DNA of 64,000 bases from Pseudovibrio sp. Alg231-02 (GTDB lineage: Bacteria > Pseudomonadota > Alphaproteobacteria > Rhizobiales > Stappiaceae), in assembly GCF_900143565.1 (NCBI RefSeq), contig NZ_FREX01000001.1, positions 821,068-885,067 of the forward strand. The letters are read 5' to 3'. Every line of letters begins with the position of its first letter. Positions within the stretch are counted from its first letter, which is position 1. The position numbers and the translations under genes are program-made. Below the pieces are notes generated by a model, which was not told the DNA's origin, made no database searches, and was given only the letters and a program-made list of their open reading frames with translations. Below are positions 1 to 7,600 of this stretch, piece after piece.

Positions 1-559
1 GTTGCTGCATCATGTCTATGTAGCGGGCTTGCGTCCAGTTGCAGTCGATACGCAACTGTTCCCAATTGCGGACGGAGAGTATTGTGAGGAGTATATCAGT
101 TGCTTCCACCTCGCTCATGCTGTCTGTCAGTGCGCCATCTGCCTTGAGCGCCTGAACCGCTTTTTCGCAGCCGTCACGGATGGCGCAGATTCGGTCATTC
201 CAAGCAGCAGCTGCCTCTTCATCGGTCTCCTGCATGGCCATCAAAGCTTTGGCCACACCAAAAATCGTCGGGATGTAATTGCCCCAGGTTTCGACCCAGG
301 CCTCCAGCCTTTGCGTACCGGATGCAGCGCTTCGGCTTTTAGCCAGCTTTGCGTCTATGTCGTGCACCTCATCCAGATAACGCGTTGTAGCGGTGAGCAA
401 ATCTGCCCGATTGGGAAAGTGCAGATAGAGCGCTTGGCGGCTGATTTTTGCCGCCTTTGCGATGTCTGACATGCGCACAGCACTGCCATTTCCGGCCTCC
501 AGTAACTGCCATGTGGATTTTAGGATGCGATCACGAGTGGGAATATTCTGACTTGACAC
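1..559 (-). CDS. TetR/AcrR-family transcriptional regulator (3' end cut by window edge)
   Basis: The minus strand reads open from a GTG at 559 to the window edge, giving 186 residues with no stop, so the C-terminus is missing. Residues about 8-55 form a TetR helix-turn-helix: a helix with RDRILKSTWQLLE, then the recognition part MSDIAKAAKISRQALYLHFP, the family signature. The rest is the helical ligand domain. I chose the GTG because the first in-frame ATG lies inside the DNA-binding domain. The start codon itself sits inside a palindrome, the first of three operator-like sites shared with the divergent reductase gene at 628. Autorepression and control of that gene are therefore likely. The ligand is unknown. 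Confidence 0.85.
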   Translation of the reverse strand, partial: MSSQNIPTRDRILKSTWQLLEAGNGSAVRMSDIAKAAKISRQALYLHFPNRADLLTATTRYLDEVHDIDAKLAKSRSAASGTQRLEAWVETWGNYIPTIFGVAKALMAMQETDEEAAAAWNDRICAIRDGCEKAVQALKADGALTDSMSEVEATDILLTILSVRNWEQLRIDCNWTQARYIDMMQQ

Positions 560-609
560 GATGTCAATATAGATGCGATTGACACGATGTCAACTTTACA
601 CCATGTAAA
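553..609. promoter_or_regulatory. Three 15-bp palindromes: candidate TetR operator cluster
   Basis: Two identical copies of TTGACA-CGA-TGTCAA occupy 553-567 and 579-593. A third variant, TTTACA-CCA-TGTAAA, occupies 595-609 with the same 6-3-6 geometry. Start-to-start spacings are 26 and 16 bp. The first copy overlaps the GTG start of the TetR gene and the third ends 18 bp before the ATG of the divergent gene at 628. The TTGACA arms could also serve as -35 elements. That these are operators is inferred from symmetry and position. Confidence 0.75.
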
Positions 610-627
610 GCAGGAAAGGATAGAGCC

Positions 628-1257
628 ATGAAAGTTATCGTATTTGGTGCAACGGGCACTGTTGGCAGGCTTGCCACGGAGAAGATGCTGGCAGATGGGC
701 ATGAGGTGACGGCCTTTGCCCGCAGCCCGAACAAGCTGCAGATTGAGCATGAAAGCCTGACGCTCCGAGCTGGTGATGCAACGTCCCGCGATGCTGTCGC
801 AGCCGCAATTCAGGGCCATGATGCCGTGGTGATTACGCTTGGCGCCGGCATGTCGCGCAACAGCACCATCCGGTCTGTTGGTACGCGCAATGTCATTTTG
901 GGGATGCAACAACATGGGGTGAAGCGGCTGGTCTGTCAGTCTACACTTGGAGCACATGAGAGCTGGTCCAACCTCAACTTCTTCTGGAAGCGGATCATGT
1001 TTGGCGCGTTGTTGCGACCTGTGTTCAAGGACCATGAACTGCAGGAAGAGCTGGTGCGGGTGAGCGGTCTGGACTGGACTATCGTGCGGCCCAGCGCGTT
1101 TGCTCCAGAGCTTGCAACTGGCAGCTATAAAGAGGACTTCCCAGCTACAGACCACCGTCTTTCTTTGAAGATTGCGCCTTCAGACATTGCCGGATTTCTC
1201 AGCCGTCAGCTCTCAGAGGCGCAGTACCTTCACCGTGCTGTGGGGATCTCCACTTGA
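628..1257 (+). CDS. Atypical short-chain dehydrogenase, NAD(P)H-binding (NmrA-like)
   Basis: This 209-residue protein starts with a Rossmann fold: a GATGTVG loop at residues 7-13 and an Arg-Ser pair after the second strand, which fits NADP(H). A YxxxK catalytic pair is not evident. The late segment DWTIVRPSAF is typical of atypical SDRs of the NmrA/SDR_a5 type, which act as reductases or redox sensors. The start is the ATG after AGGAAAGG. It is transcribed away from the TetR gene across the triple palindrome, so it is the expected target of that regulator. The substrate cannot be read from sequence. Confidence 0.85.
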   Translation: MKVIVFGATGTVGRLATEKMLADGHEVTAFARSPNKLQIEHESLTLRAGDATSRDAVAAAIQGHDAVVITLGAGMSRNSTIRSVGTRNVILGMQQHGVKRLVCQSTLGAHESWSNLNFFWKRIMFGALLRPVFKDHELQEELVRVSGLDWTIVRPSAFAPELATGSYKEDFPATDHRLSLKIAPSDIAGFLSRQLSEAQYLHRAVGIST

Positions 1258-1283
1258 GGTCTTATAGCGGGGTGCAATCGGAA

Positions 1284-1913
1284 TTAAATCAGAGATTTCT
1301 TGCATAAGCCGCTGCTTGCGTAGACCTCTTCAGCTGCCAAAACAGCTTCTTCTTTGCTGGCGCGCTGTCCATCCTCGATGAACTCTGAGCCATCACTTAC
1401 AAGGAAGTACCAGACAATCTGACCTCCCTCCTCTGTGTATCTGTTCACCTGCATGAGTGCTTTGGGGTCGTCTGGTACACGGCCCACGCCTTTCCCGTCC
1501 CCAACCTTTGCTCCTTCGGCGGGACCCCAGATGTATTTCAGTTTTCCCACTTTCTCTCCCTCTGATACCTTTGCCATGAGAGCACCAACATAACGAGAAT
1601 AAGCAATCTGAGAGGCTATTGTGCCAAGCGCCTTTGTTGCTTCCCCTCCGGATGCTCTCACAAGAGCTTCATGCAAAATCTGCCATTGCCACATAAGGGA
1701 TGGGGGCATCGCCAACTCTTCCCAAAGCAAGATTGCCACTTCAAGGGACTGAAAGGAGCCGCCGATGAAAGTGTTTCTTTTGCCGTCTTTCTCTTTCCAG
1801 TAGAAGCCAGGTAGCCATTGCATGCTTCCGCTCCATATGTTCACTTTATGTTCTACATCAGCAAATACGTTTAAACAAGCCAGTAGAATGTACTGAGCGA
1901 GGGAAGGTTTCAC
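1284..1913 (-). CDS. Hypothetical protein, 209 aa
   Basis: I do not recognise this protein. The longest frame begins at a GTG at 1913 with little ribosome-binding sequence, so the true start may lie downstream. The product appears soluble, with several Trp residues in the first third, a Gly- and Lys-rich middle (residues about 125-150) and a final part resembling a small alpha/beta fold with the acidic helix [13 protein letters not shown]. There is no signal peptide or clear membrane helix. It stands alone between the SDR gene and an acetyltransferase on the other strand, so context gives no clue. Confidence 0.55.
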   Translation of the reverse strand: MKPSLAQYILLACLNVFADVEHKVNIWSGSMQWLPGFYWKEKDGKRNTFIGGSFQSLEVAILLWEELAMPPSLMWQWQILHEALVRASGGEATKALGTIASQIAYSRYVGALMAKVSEGEKVGKLKYIWGPAEGAKVGDGKGVGRVPDDPKALMQVNRYTEEGGQIVWYFLVSDGSEFIEDGQRASKEEAVLAAEEVYASSGLCKKSLI

Positions 1914-2024
1914 CCTGTACGATGCCTGTGTGTTGCCCGGATTGAGCTCTGCAGTAAAAATGCAGCTTGCAAGACTCTTCTATTTTTCCGAGAGTTACGG
2001 GAAGACTCAAGGAACAGACCCATC

Positions 2025-2573
2025 ATGAAAACAGAACGCGAAAAGATGGAAGCGGGTGAATGGTACACCTGCATCGATGACGAGCTGGAAACGCTGCGGC
2101 AAGCGGCCTATCACGCCGTACATGAGCATCGTACACTGCACCCAAGCAAGCGTGGATGGATAAGCCCTGCCCTGCGTGCACTGCTTGGCAGCTCCACCGA
2201 CAGCACAATCATCGAAGCACCGTTTCATTGCGCTTATGGCATCAACATTCATTTGGGAGAACGGGTTTTCCTCAATACGGGTTGCACCATTTTGGATACA
2301 GCGCCTGTGCGAATTGGTGACCAGACCATGCTTGGGCCGAATGTGCAGATCTATTGCGCCCAGCACCACAAAGATGCAGAAAAGCGCTGTGCGGGACTGG
2401 AAATCGCAAAGCCGGTGACCATTGGCAAGCGGGCGTGGATTGGTGGGGCTGCGATCATCATGCCGGGCGTGACCATTGGCGATGAGGCCATTGTGGGCGC
2501 AGGCAGCGTGGTGACCAAAGACGTGCCCGCCGGAGCCACCGTGGTAGGTAACCCCGCGCGGGTGAGTGGCTAA
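2025..2573 (+). CDS. maa: Maltose O-acetyltransferase-like hexapeptide acetyltransferase
   Basis: At 182 residues this has the normal length of the Maa/NodL/LacA family, which transfers acetyl from acetyl-CoA to sugar hydroxyls. The N-terminal Mac domain (residues 5-60) begins [15 protein letters not shown]. After it comes a left-handed beta-helix of hexapeptide repeats, for example [20 protein letters not shown]. The catalytic His should be in [10 protein letters not shown] near residue 115. The end VVGNPARV is the usual acetyl-CoA-binding finish. The acceptor sugar is unknown, so the symbol indicates the family only. It is monocistronic and convergent with cytochrome b561. Confidence 0.85.
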   Translation: MKTEREKMEAGEWYTCIDDELETLRQAAYHAVHEHRTLHPSKRGWISPALRALLGSSTDSTIIEAPFHCAYGINIHLGERVFLNTGCTILDTAPVRIGDQTMLGPNVQIYCAQHHKDAEKRCAGLEIAKPVTIGKRAWIGGAAIIMPGVTIGDEAIVGAGSVVTKDVPAGATVVGNPARVSG

Positions 2574-2588
2574 CTCTCCAAAGAGAGA

Positions 2589-2620
2589 AACTGGCTGCCG
2601 GTGTTCCCATGCAGCCAGTT
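2589..2620. terminator. Hairpin between convergent genes
   Basis: A perfect 10-bp stem (2589-2598 with 2611-2620, AACTGGCTGC/GCAGCCAGTT) with a 12-nt loop lies between the acetyltransferase stop and the cytochrome b561 stop. On the minus strand it is followed by a pyrimidine run rich in T, so it best serves the cytochrome gene. Confidence 0.65.
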
Positions 2621-2630
2621 TGGGTCGGGG

Positions 2631-3206
2631 TCAGGCTTCCAGCGTTTGTTGCCCGGCTTCTGCCTTTGGGGCTGCTTGTCTCTTTCCAAACCACATTCTG
2701 CTGATGAGGTTATCTCGCAGGATAAACTGGTGAAACGCCCATCCAACAACATGCAGCACAAGCAAAGCGGTCAGCACGTTCGCGATGACACCATGGGCGA
2801 TACGTGCCGGATACACTGTGAGATCTGCGGGGAGTGGCGCTCCGGACCCACCCAGCGTTATTGCGAAGAGATCTGCGTTATAGGCCATAACGAGACCGGA
2901 GAGCACCATACCTGCAACCAGCGCATACATCGCCCAATGGGTCAGCCCAGCGGCAGTGTTGAGTGCGGCTTTTCCCGTGTCTGCTTTTGCAGGCTTTGTT
3001 GTTACAAAACGGGTGATGAGGCGCAGAAGGATGAGCACGCCGATGGTCATGCCCCAGATGATATGCCCAGTCATGCCAGTGAGTTTTTGCGGGTCGGTGC
3101 TTTCCATAGCTGCCATCATGGGCCCTCCCACCACCAGCGCCATAAATATCATCAGGGCGAGGATCCAGTGCAGGGCTACTAAGGCCGGGTGATAGCGTGT
3201 TGTCAT
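2631..3206 (-). CDS. Cytochrome b561 (di-haem membrane electron carrier)
   Basis: This 191-residue integral membrane protein has four predicted helices, each with His positions typical of bacterial cytochrome b561: HWILAL in helix 1, MTGHIIWGM in helix 2, THWAMYAL in helix 3 and LHVVGWAFHQ in helix 4. The family moves electrons from quinol, often with superoxide as partner. I start at the ATG at 3206. A TTG five codons upstream has weaker context. It is divergent from a LysR gene across about 140 bp, so that regulator may control it. Confidence 0.88.
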   Translation of the reverse strand: MTTRYHPALVALHWILALMIFMALVVGGPMMAAMESTDPQKLTGMTGHIIWGMTIGVLILLRLITRFVTTKPAKADTGKAALNTAAGLTHWAMYALVAGMVLSGLVMAYNADLFAITLGGSGAPLPADLTVYPARIAHGVIANVLTALLVLHVVGWAFHQFILRDNLISRMWFGKRQAAPKAEAGQQTLEA

Positions 3207-3347
3207 CGGGTGTTCCAATCATCAATCTTCAACGGAACCGGCGGTGGGTTCCTGATTATGTCTGGAGTGCATTTTACGTTACCTAATGAGAACAAGAATG
3301 ATATAATAAGAAACAAGGCATTACTCTGATGTAACAAGAGAGACACC

Positions 3348-4250
3348 ATGAGGTCACTGGACTGGGAGCTGTTGCCGTCTTTTCTTGCTGTTGCGCGGGC
3401 GGGCAGTTTGAGAGCGGGCGCTGAGTTGCTTCATACCAATTATGGCACTGTGAACCGCAATATTCAGGCTCTTGAGGCCAGTTATGGCGTGGCATTGTTT
3501 AGTCGCTCCACCAAAGGCTTCAAGCTGACTGATGCCGGCGAAACCGTGCTTCCGTTTGCTGAGCAGGCAGAACAGGTGATCATCAATGCGCGCAAACGTG
3601 TTGAGGGGCTGGACAAGAGCGAAGCGGGGACGCTCCGCTTTTCTGTCACGCCCACGTTTGCCTATGATGTGATTTCTCCAATCATCAGCAGGTTTCAGGA
3701 GGCCTATCCTGATATTCAGGTGGAGCTGAGGCTGACTTCTGCCGTTGAGGAGATCAACAAGGACGAGACAGATGTCTCTCTGCGTGCGGCCTATGAAGTG
3801 AGCGAGGATGTGGTTGCCCGCAAACTCTACCCCATAGCCATCGGCATCTATGCAAGCCAGGCCTACATTGACGCCGCGTTTGCTCAATCCGGACCGCAAG
3901 GCTCTGGTCTTTCCTGGATCGGTTGGCCAGGTGACGCACACACGACCAACTGGGTCGCTCAAAGCCCCTTCCCTCATGCTGACATCCGGCACATGGTGTC
4001 CGATGGATATATGCGCCTCCGATTGTTGAGAGAGCACTGCGGTCTCTCTTACCTCCCTGTGGTTTTTGAACGGTTCTTTCCTGATTTGTGCCGCGTGCCC
4101 GGCACCAAGACTGAGTTGGGGCAGTCGCTTTGGATTGTGCTTCATGCAGACCTGCGCAAAACCATCCGCATCCGCCGCTTTGTGGATTTTCTGGCTGAGG
4201 AACTCATGGCCCTGCGGGAGGACATGCAAGGCGAGCTTTACAGGCGCTAA
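3348..4250 (+). CDS. LysR-family transcriptional regulator
   Basis: The 300-residue length is standard for the family. The N-terminal winged helix-turn-helix covers residues about 7-65 (LLPSFLAVARAGSLRAGAEL, then TVNRNIQALE), followed by a linker helix. The effector domain begins about residue 90 with GTLRFSVTPTFAYDV. The protein most resembles the LysR group with a short co-inducer domain that often controls a neighbouring oxidoreductase or transporter. Divergent orientation to cytochrome b561 and the GST gene downstream make both candidate targets. No effector can be named. Confidence 0.9.
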   Translation: MRSLDWELLPSFLAVARAGSLRAGAELLHTNYGTVNRNIQALEASYGVALFSRSTKGFKLTDAGETVLPFAEQAEQVIINARKRVEGLDKSEAGTLRFSVTPTFAYDVISPIISRFQEAYPDIQVELRLTSAVEEINKDETDVSLRAAYEVSEDVVARKLYPIAIGIYASQAYIDAAFAQSGPQGSGLSWIGWPGDAHTTNWVAQSPFPHADIRHMVSDGYMRLRLLREHCGLSYLPVVFERFFPDLCRVPGTKTELGQSLWIVLHADLRKTIRIRRFVDFLAEELMALREDMQGELYRR

Positions 4251-4352
4251 AGCAGTTCGCTTAAGTGCTGGTCACAATAAGCTCAATTGCAGGTTGGTAA
4301 AGCTGCGTATAGGCTGTGGGCATCTGATCATTCCAGCAAACATAAGTGACCT

Positions 4353-4970
4353 ATGAAACTGTTTTATGCCCCCGGCACGATCTCGATTGCCGTTGCCATT
4401 GCTCTTGAAGAATCCGGTGTACCCTACACCACACACAAAATTGACTTTAGGAACCCTGACGTCAGCCGTCCGCAGCTGTTAGAGGTGAACCCGAAGGGAC
4501 GTGTTCCTGTTCTGGTGACAGACCATGGCGTTTTGACAGAGGCCGGTGCGCTGCTCGATTACGTTGCTGATCTTGCCCCGGATGACAGTCTGAAGCCTTC
4601 TGATCCTTACAAGGCCGCCAAGATGCGGGAGGCCATGTACTATCTGGCTTCCACCATGCATGTGAACCATGCCCACAAACTGCGTGGTGCCCGTTGGGCA
4701 GACAAGGAAGCCAGCTGGGACGACATGCGCGCCAAGGTGCCGGAAACCATGACTGCCTGCTGTGCCTATGTGGAAGAGAACATCGTCACCGGCCCTTACG
4801 TGCTAGGCGACACTTTCAGCATTGCTGATGCCTACCTTTACGTGGTCAGCACCTGGCTCAAAGGCGATGGAGTGGACATCACACCATTTCCAAAGTTCCA
4901 CGCCTTCCAGAAGCTGATGGAAGAGCGGGATTGCGTGAAAGCGGTGAAAGCTGCGGGGATGCTGGGTTAG
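4353..4970 (+). CDS. Glutathione S-transferase family protein
   Basis: This 205-residue protein has a thioredoxin-like N-terminal domain (MKLFYAPGTISIAVAIALEE), with the Ser/Ile stretch where the GSH-activating residue lies in bacterial beta/theta-like GSTs. The cis-proline region NPKGRVPVLV and the GSH-binding LTEAGALLDYV follow. The C-terminal helical domain includes DTFSIADAYLYVVSTWL, the N-capping box motif. It lies 100 bp downstream of the LysR gene in the same direction and may be co-regulated. The substrate is unknown. Confidence 0.9.
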   Translation: MKLFYAPGTISIAVAIALEESGVPYTTHKIDFRNPDVSRPQLLEVNPKGRVPVLVTDHGVLTEAGALLDYVADLAPDDSLKPSDPYKAAKMREAMYYLASTMHVNHAHKLRGARWADKEASWDDMRAKVPETMTACCAYVEENIVTGPYVLGDTFSIADAYLYVVSTWLKGDGVDITPFPKFHAFQKLMEERDCVKAVKAAGMLG

Positions 4971-4988
4971 GTTCCTGACCCAAACAGG

Positions 4989-5022
4989 GCAGCTGCCGCT
5001 TTACATCCGAGGCAGCTGCTTT
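4989..5022 (+). terminator. Rho-independent-like terminator after the GST gene
   Basis: A 9-bp perfect stem (4989-4997 with 5011-5019, GCAGCTGCC/GGCAGCTGC) has a 13-nt loop and is followed by TTTG. It sits 19 bp after the GST stop and before the convergent ATPase gene. The T run is short, so efficiency is uncertain. Confidence 0.6.
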
Positions 5023-5049
5023 GCATTGGCTCAATACCAATTAAGCGTT

Positions 5050-5763
5050 TTAGTTGACCACCTCAAATGCAATTTCTCCGTTATGGAGAAAACAACATTT
5101 GGTGAAAACCGCCAGATCAACCGGATTGGGAAGACGAATATCAGACAGGTCCGGCAAGGGTTTCATTGCCAGATCAAAGTCCCTTTGAACCTGCGATATC
5201 AAGGTGATGATAATCTCTGTTTTCCTTGCAAACTCTTTGAGCTCATTCAGCTGCAAGGAGAGTTCGGGGTTTTGGCGTTTCTGATCAAGCAGCTGCAGGT
5301 AATCAATAACAACTAGCGTCTTTGAGGGCGCATGCCGAAGTTCATTGATGATGTAGCGGGCACAAATCTCATCCGAGCAATCCAGATGGAAAGCCTCCCT
5401 CAGCTGAGCAGGATTATAGCCGAGCTGGGATACACGCTTCAAAACATCTGCAGGCGTATACTCAAGGGTAAAAAAGTAACTCTCGCCCCCTGCTCTACTG
5501 GCTTGAATGGCCAGTTCCAATCCAAACAGAGTTTTGCCCTGGCCCGGACGTGCAGCAATTAAAACAAGGTCTCCGCAGTCTAAATGGCGAAGGCATTTTT
5601 GAGCGCGACCAGACCGTGAGCCAGAAACTGACAGATGGCTCCAGCTGCTATAGCCTTCTTTTTGCGCGAGCTGATCCAGCGCCGCATGCAGCGGCATGCC
5701 ACTTTCGCGTGCGGTTAACTTTGCTTGTCTTTTCAGCTGGTGAACGGGACTGGACAGTTTCAT
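5050..5763 (-). CDS. DnaB-type RecA-fold ATPase, stand-alone
   Basis: The 237 residues consist mainly of the C-terminal ATPase core of replicative helicases. Walker A is ARPGQGKT at 71-78. It is followed by FTLEYTPADVLKR, matching the DnaB H1a-H2 region, Walker B VVIDYLQLLD at 151-160, and LISQVQRD for the H4 region. The DnaB N-terminal collar is replaced by about 50 residues (HAALDQLAQKEGYSSW). At half the length of DnaB (about 470 residues) it is not the replicative helicase. Similar short DnaB-like proteins occur in Hyphomicrobiales with no assigned role. The gene is alone. The start is the ATG at 5763. Confidence 0.75.
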   Translation of the reverse strand: MKLSSPVHQLKRQAKLTARESGMPLHAALDQLAQKEGYSSWSHLSVSGSRSGRAQKCLRHLDCGDLVLIAARPGQGKTLFGLELAIQASRAGGESYFFTLEYTPADVLKRVSQLGYNPAQLREAFHLDCSDEICARYIINELRHAPSKTLVVIDYLQLLDQKRQNPELSLQLNELKEFARKTEIIITLISQVQRDFDLAMKPLPDLSDIRLPNPVDLAVFTKCCFLHNGEIAFEVVN

Positions 5764-5986
5764 TGAAGAACCCTCTCTTCAGAGCATACATTGCAGTCCC
5801 TCCTTATGCGCTTGCTCGAACAGTATGGTTCTGATCCTGACGTCCTACATGTGCAATGCTTCCCGTATTGGAGGGCGGAGGCTTGGACTTAGCCTTGCTG
5901 CAAGGATAGAAATCCGGCTTACCGCAATCAAGAGGCAGATGTGTTTTTCAACATGCTGCTGAGAAGACCCAGCTGCAGCCGGTTGC

Positions 5987-6469
5987 TCAAAGATCAAGCC
6001 GATAGACAACTTGCTGCTCGTTAAATCGTTCAAGTTGCCGGGTTTGTTGCATGCCCAGCTTTTGTAACAGGCGGATGGAGCGGGTGTTTTGAAGTTGGGT
6101 TTCAGCGAGAAGAGATGTCAGATTCAGCTCCTGCATAGCGATTGGCAGGTAGGCTTTGAGGGCTTCCTCGGCATAACCTTGCCCCCAATGCTCCGGCAGG
6201 AATTCGTAGGAGACTTCTATGTCTTCTCCTTGATGATAAGGAGCTAGACTGAGCAGGCCGAGGAACTCGTTGGCTCTGCTGGATCGCACTACAGCATGAT
6301 ACACCCCTGCTTCAGCAACCATCCTTGAACATCGGATTTCGATAGCTTCAGGGCTTTGCTTTCCTCCCAGAAACATTCTTGTTTGCTCATTGGCGAACAG
6401 TCGTCGGAGTGCGGTTTTATCTGAATGCGTTGGCTGGGAGAGTGAGCAACGTTTGGTGGCAAGATACAT
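5987..6469 (-). CDS. GNAT-family N-acetyltransferase (RimJ/RimL-like)
   Basis: This 160-residue protein has the GNAT order of the RimJ/RimL subgroup: SRANEFLGLLSLAPYHQGED (strands 2-4), then YEFLPEHWGQGYAEEALKAY, which carries the acetyl-CoA pyrophosphate loop (Q/RxxGxG/A, here WGQGYA), and late NTRSIRLLQKLGM, the typical N..S..L..LGF-like segment. A strong GGGGAGGGG precedes the ATG. It begins 11 bp after the MarR stop, so the two are one operon. The acetyl acceptor, whether small molecule or ribosomal protein, cannot be told. Confidence 0.85.
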   Translation of the reverse strand: MYLATKRCSLSQPTHSDKTALRRLFANEQTRMFLGGKQSPEAIEIRCSRMVAEAGVYHAVVRSSRANEFLGLLSLAPYHQGEDIEVSYEFLPEHWGQGYAEEALKAYLPIAMQELNLTSLLAETQLQNTRSIRLLQKLGMQQTRQLERFNEQQVVYRLDL

Positions 6470-6480
6470 CGTCCCCTCCC

Positions 6481-6978
6481 CTACACCCCCAGCTTGACCA
6501 CCACGTTGAGGAGGATATCGCGGAGGGATTGGACTTCTTCTTTGGTGAGGTTTTGGTAGATGACGCGGCGGTCGCCGGCCATGACGCTTTCCATGGCTTT
6601 TTCGACGGTGGTTTTGCCTTTGTTGGTCAGGCGTACGATCTTGCTGCGTTTGTCGGTATCGTGATCAATGCGCGTGACGAGGCCATCAGATTCCAGCTGC
6701 TTAAGGATCTTGGTCATGCCGCCTGAAGTCATCAGCAGAGCGCGGTACAAATCACTGGGGGACATTTCCCATGGCTCAGGACGGCCTCGCAGTGCGACCA
6801 GCACCTCAAAGGCACCGTTGGTCAGGCCATAGACCTCCAGCTCTTTTGTGCAGTTCTGATCGAGGATTTCGCTGAACCGGTTCATACTCAGAAACAGCTC
6901 GGTTTCTACAGAGACAGCTTCTGGCCAGTTCTGGCGCATCTGTTCCAGGGCTTTGCCCATTGGGTAGGCTTTCGACAT
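6481..6978 (-). CDS. MarR-family transcriptional regulator
   Basis: This 165-residue winged-helix protein has the MarR core at residues about 60-130: MSPSDLYRALLMTSGGMTKILKQLESDGLV, followed by the wing RIDHDTDKRSKIVRLTNKGK, whose DxDxR motif is diagnostic. The N- and C-terminal helices form the dimer interface. GAGGATC precedes the ATG. It heads an operon with the GNAT gene and is divergent from a PACE efflux gene. The intervening 102 bp contain an inverted repeat suitable as its operator, so a drug-responsive repressor of efflux is the natural reading. Confidence 0.9.
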   Translation of the reverse strand: MSKAYPMGKALEQMRQNWPEAVSVETELFLSMNRFSEILDQNCTKELEVYGLTNGAFEVLVALRGRPEPWEMSPSDLYRALLMTSGGMTKILKQLESDGLVTRIDHDTDKRSKIVRLTNKGKTTVEKAMESVMAGDRRVIYQNLTKEEVQSLRDILLNVVVKLGV

Positions 6979-7022
6979 GAGATCCTCATCACAACTCTAT
7001 CGGTTTTCTAAATTAAACCTTG

Positions 7023-7072
7023 CCAGAAAGATAGTTTGAATATATCTATCCAGAAAGCTACTTAGATAGATA
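7023..7072. promoter_or_regulatory. Inverted repeat in the marR / efflux divergent region
   Basis: TATCTATC at 7043-7050 is repeated inverted as GATAGATA at 7065-7072, with 14 bp between. In addition, CCAGAAAG occurs twice in direct orientation (7023-7030 and 7050-7057). The block ends 8 bp before the efflux start codon, so a bound MarR dimer would cover the ribosome-binding or promoter region. Assignment to MarR is inference. Confidence 0.55.
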
Positions 7073-7080
7073 GGTGTGAC

Positions 7081-7506
7081 ATGAGAAGTTTCTGGGACAG
7101 AGTTCGACACTCCGTGCTGTTTGAAGGGATCGCCCTTTCCATCGTCGCAGTGTTTGGAAGCTGGATTACTGGTCATTCCATTTCAGAGATTGGTGTTCTT
7201 GGACTGGTCATGTCCCTGATCGCCATGGGCTGGAACTTTCTTTACAACTGGCTCTTCGACAAATGGTATGTGGCCAACCGTGGTACCAAGCCAAGGACTG
7301 TTGCCATGCGTATTGTGCACGCCCTGTTGTTTGAAGGCGGGCTGCTTGGATTTGGCATTGTCGCAATCATGTGGCTTCTGCAGATGAATTTTGTTCAGGC
7401 ATTGCTGCTTGATATCGGCTTTGCGATGTTCTTTCTGGTTTACGCCTTCGTCTACAACTGGGTTTACGATCTGGTGTTCCCCGTTCCGGTTGCAAAAGCC
7501 GTTTGA
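7081..7506 (+). CDS. PACE-family multidrug efflux transporter (two BTP domains)
   Basis: The 141-residue protein has four membrane helices arranged as two repeats of the bacterial transmembrane pair domain. Repeat 1 starts RVRHSVLFEGIALSIV and ends MGWNFLYNWLFDKW. Repeat 2 has RIVHALLFEGGLLGFGIV and ends YAFVYNWVYD. The paired HxxxFE and WN/YNW motifs and the length are those of the PACE family, whose founding member AceI exports chlorhexidine. PACE genes are commonly beside LysR regulators. Here the divergent neighbour is MarR. Substrates are unknown, with cationic biocides or short-chain diamines as family precedents. Confidence 0.85.
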   Translation: MRSFWDRVRHSVLFEGIALSIVAVFGSWITGHSISEIGVLGLVMSLIAMGWNFLYNWLFDKWYVANRGTKPRTVAMRIVHALLFEGGLLGFGIVAIMWLLQMNFVQALLLDIGFAMFFLVYAFVYNWVYDLVFPVPVAKAV

Positions 7507-7533
7507 ACGTGTGGTGCTGACATAAGAACGCAA

Positions 7534-7566
7534 GAAAAGCCGGAATAACGCAAATTCCGGCTTTTC
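7534..7566. terminator. Bidirectional terminator between the efflux gene and paaE
   Basis: A perfect 13-bp stem (7534-7546 with 7554-7566, GAAAAGCCGGAAT/ATTCCGGCTTTTC) with a 7-nt loop lies between convergent genes. A/T ends on both sides allow function in both directions. Confidence 0.85.
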
Positions 7567-7600
7567 CTTTCAAACCAACGCAAACTGGCTGTTTGATAGA

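Noticed and set aside
553-567. TTGAC-N5-GTCAA as an FNR/FixK box
   Set aside because: The spacer is 5 bp rather than 4, and the site is repeated with the same geometry beside a TetR gene, so a TetR operator is the better reading.
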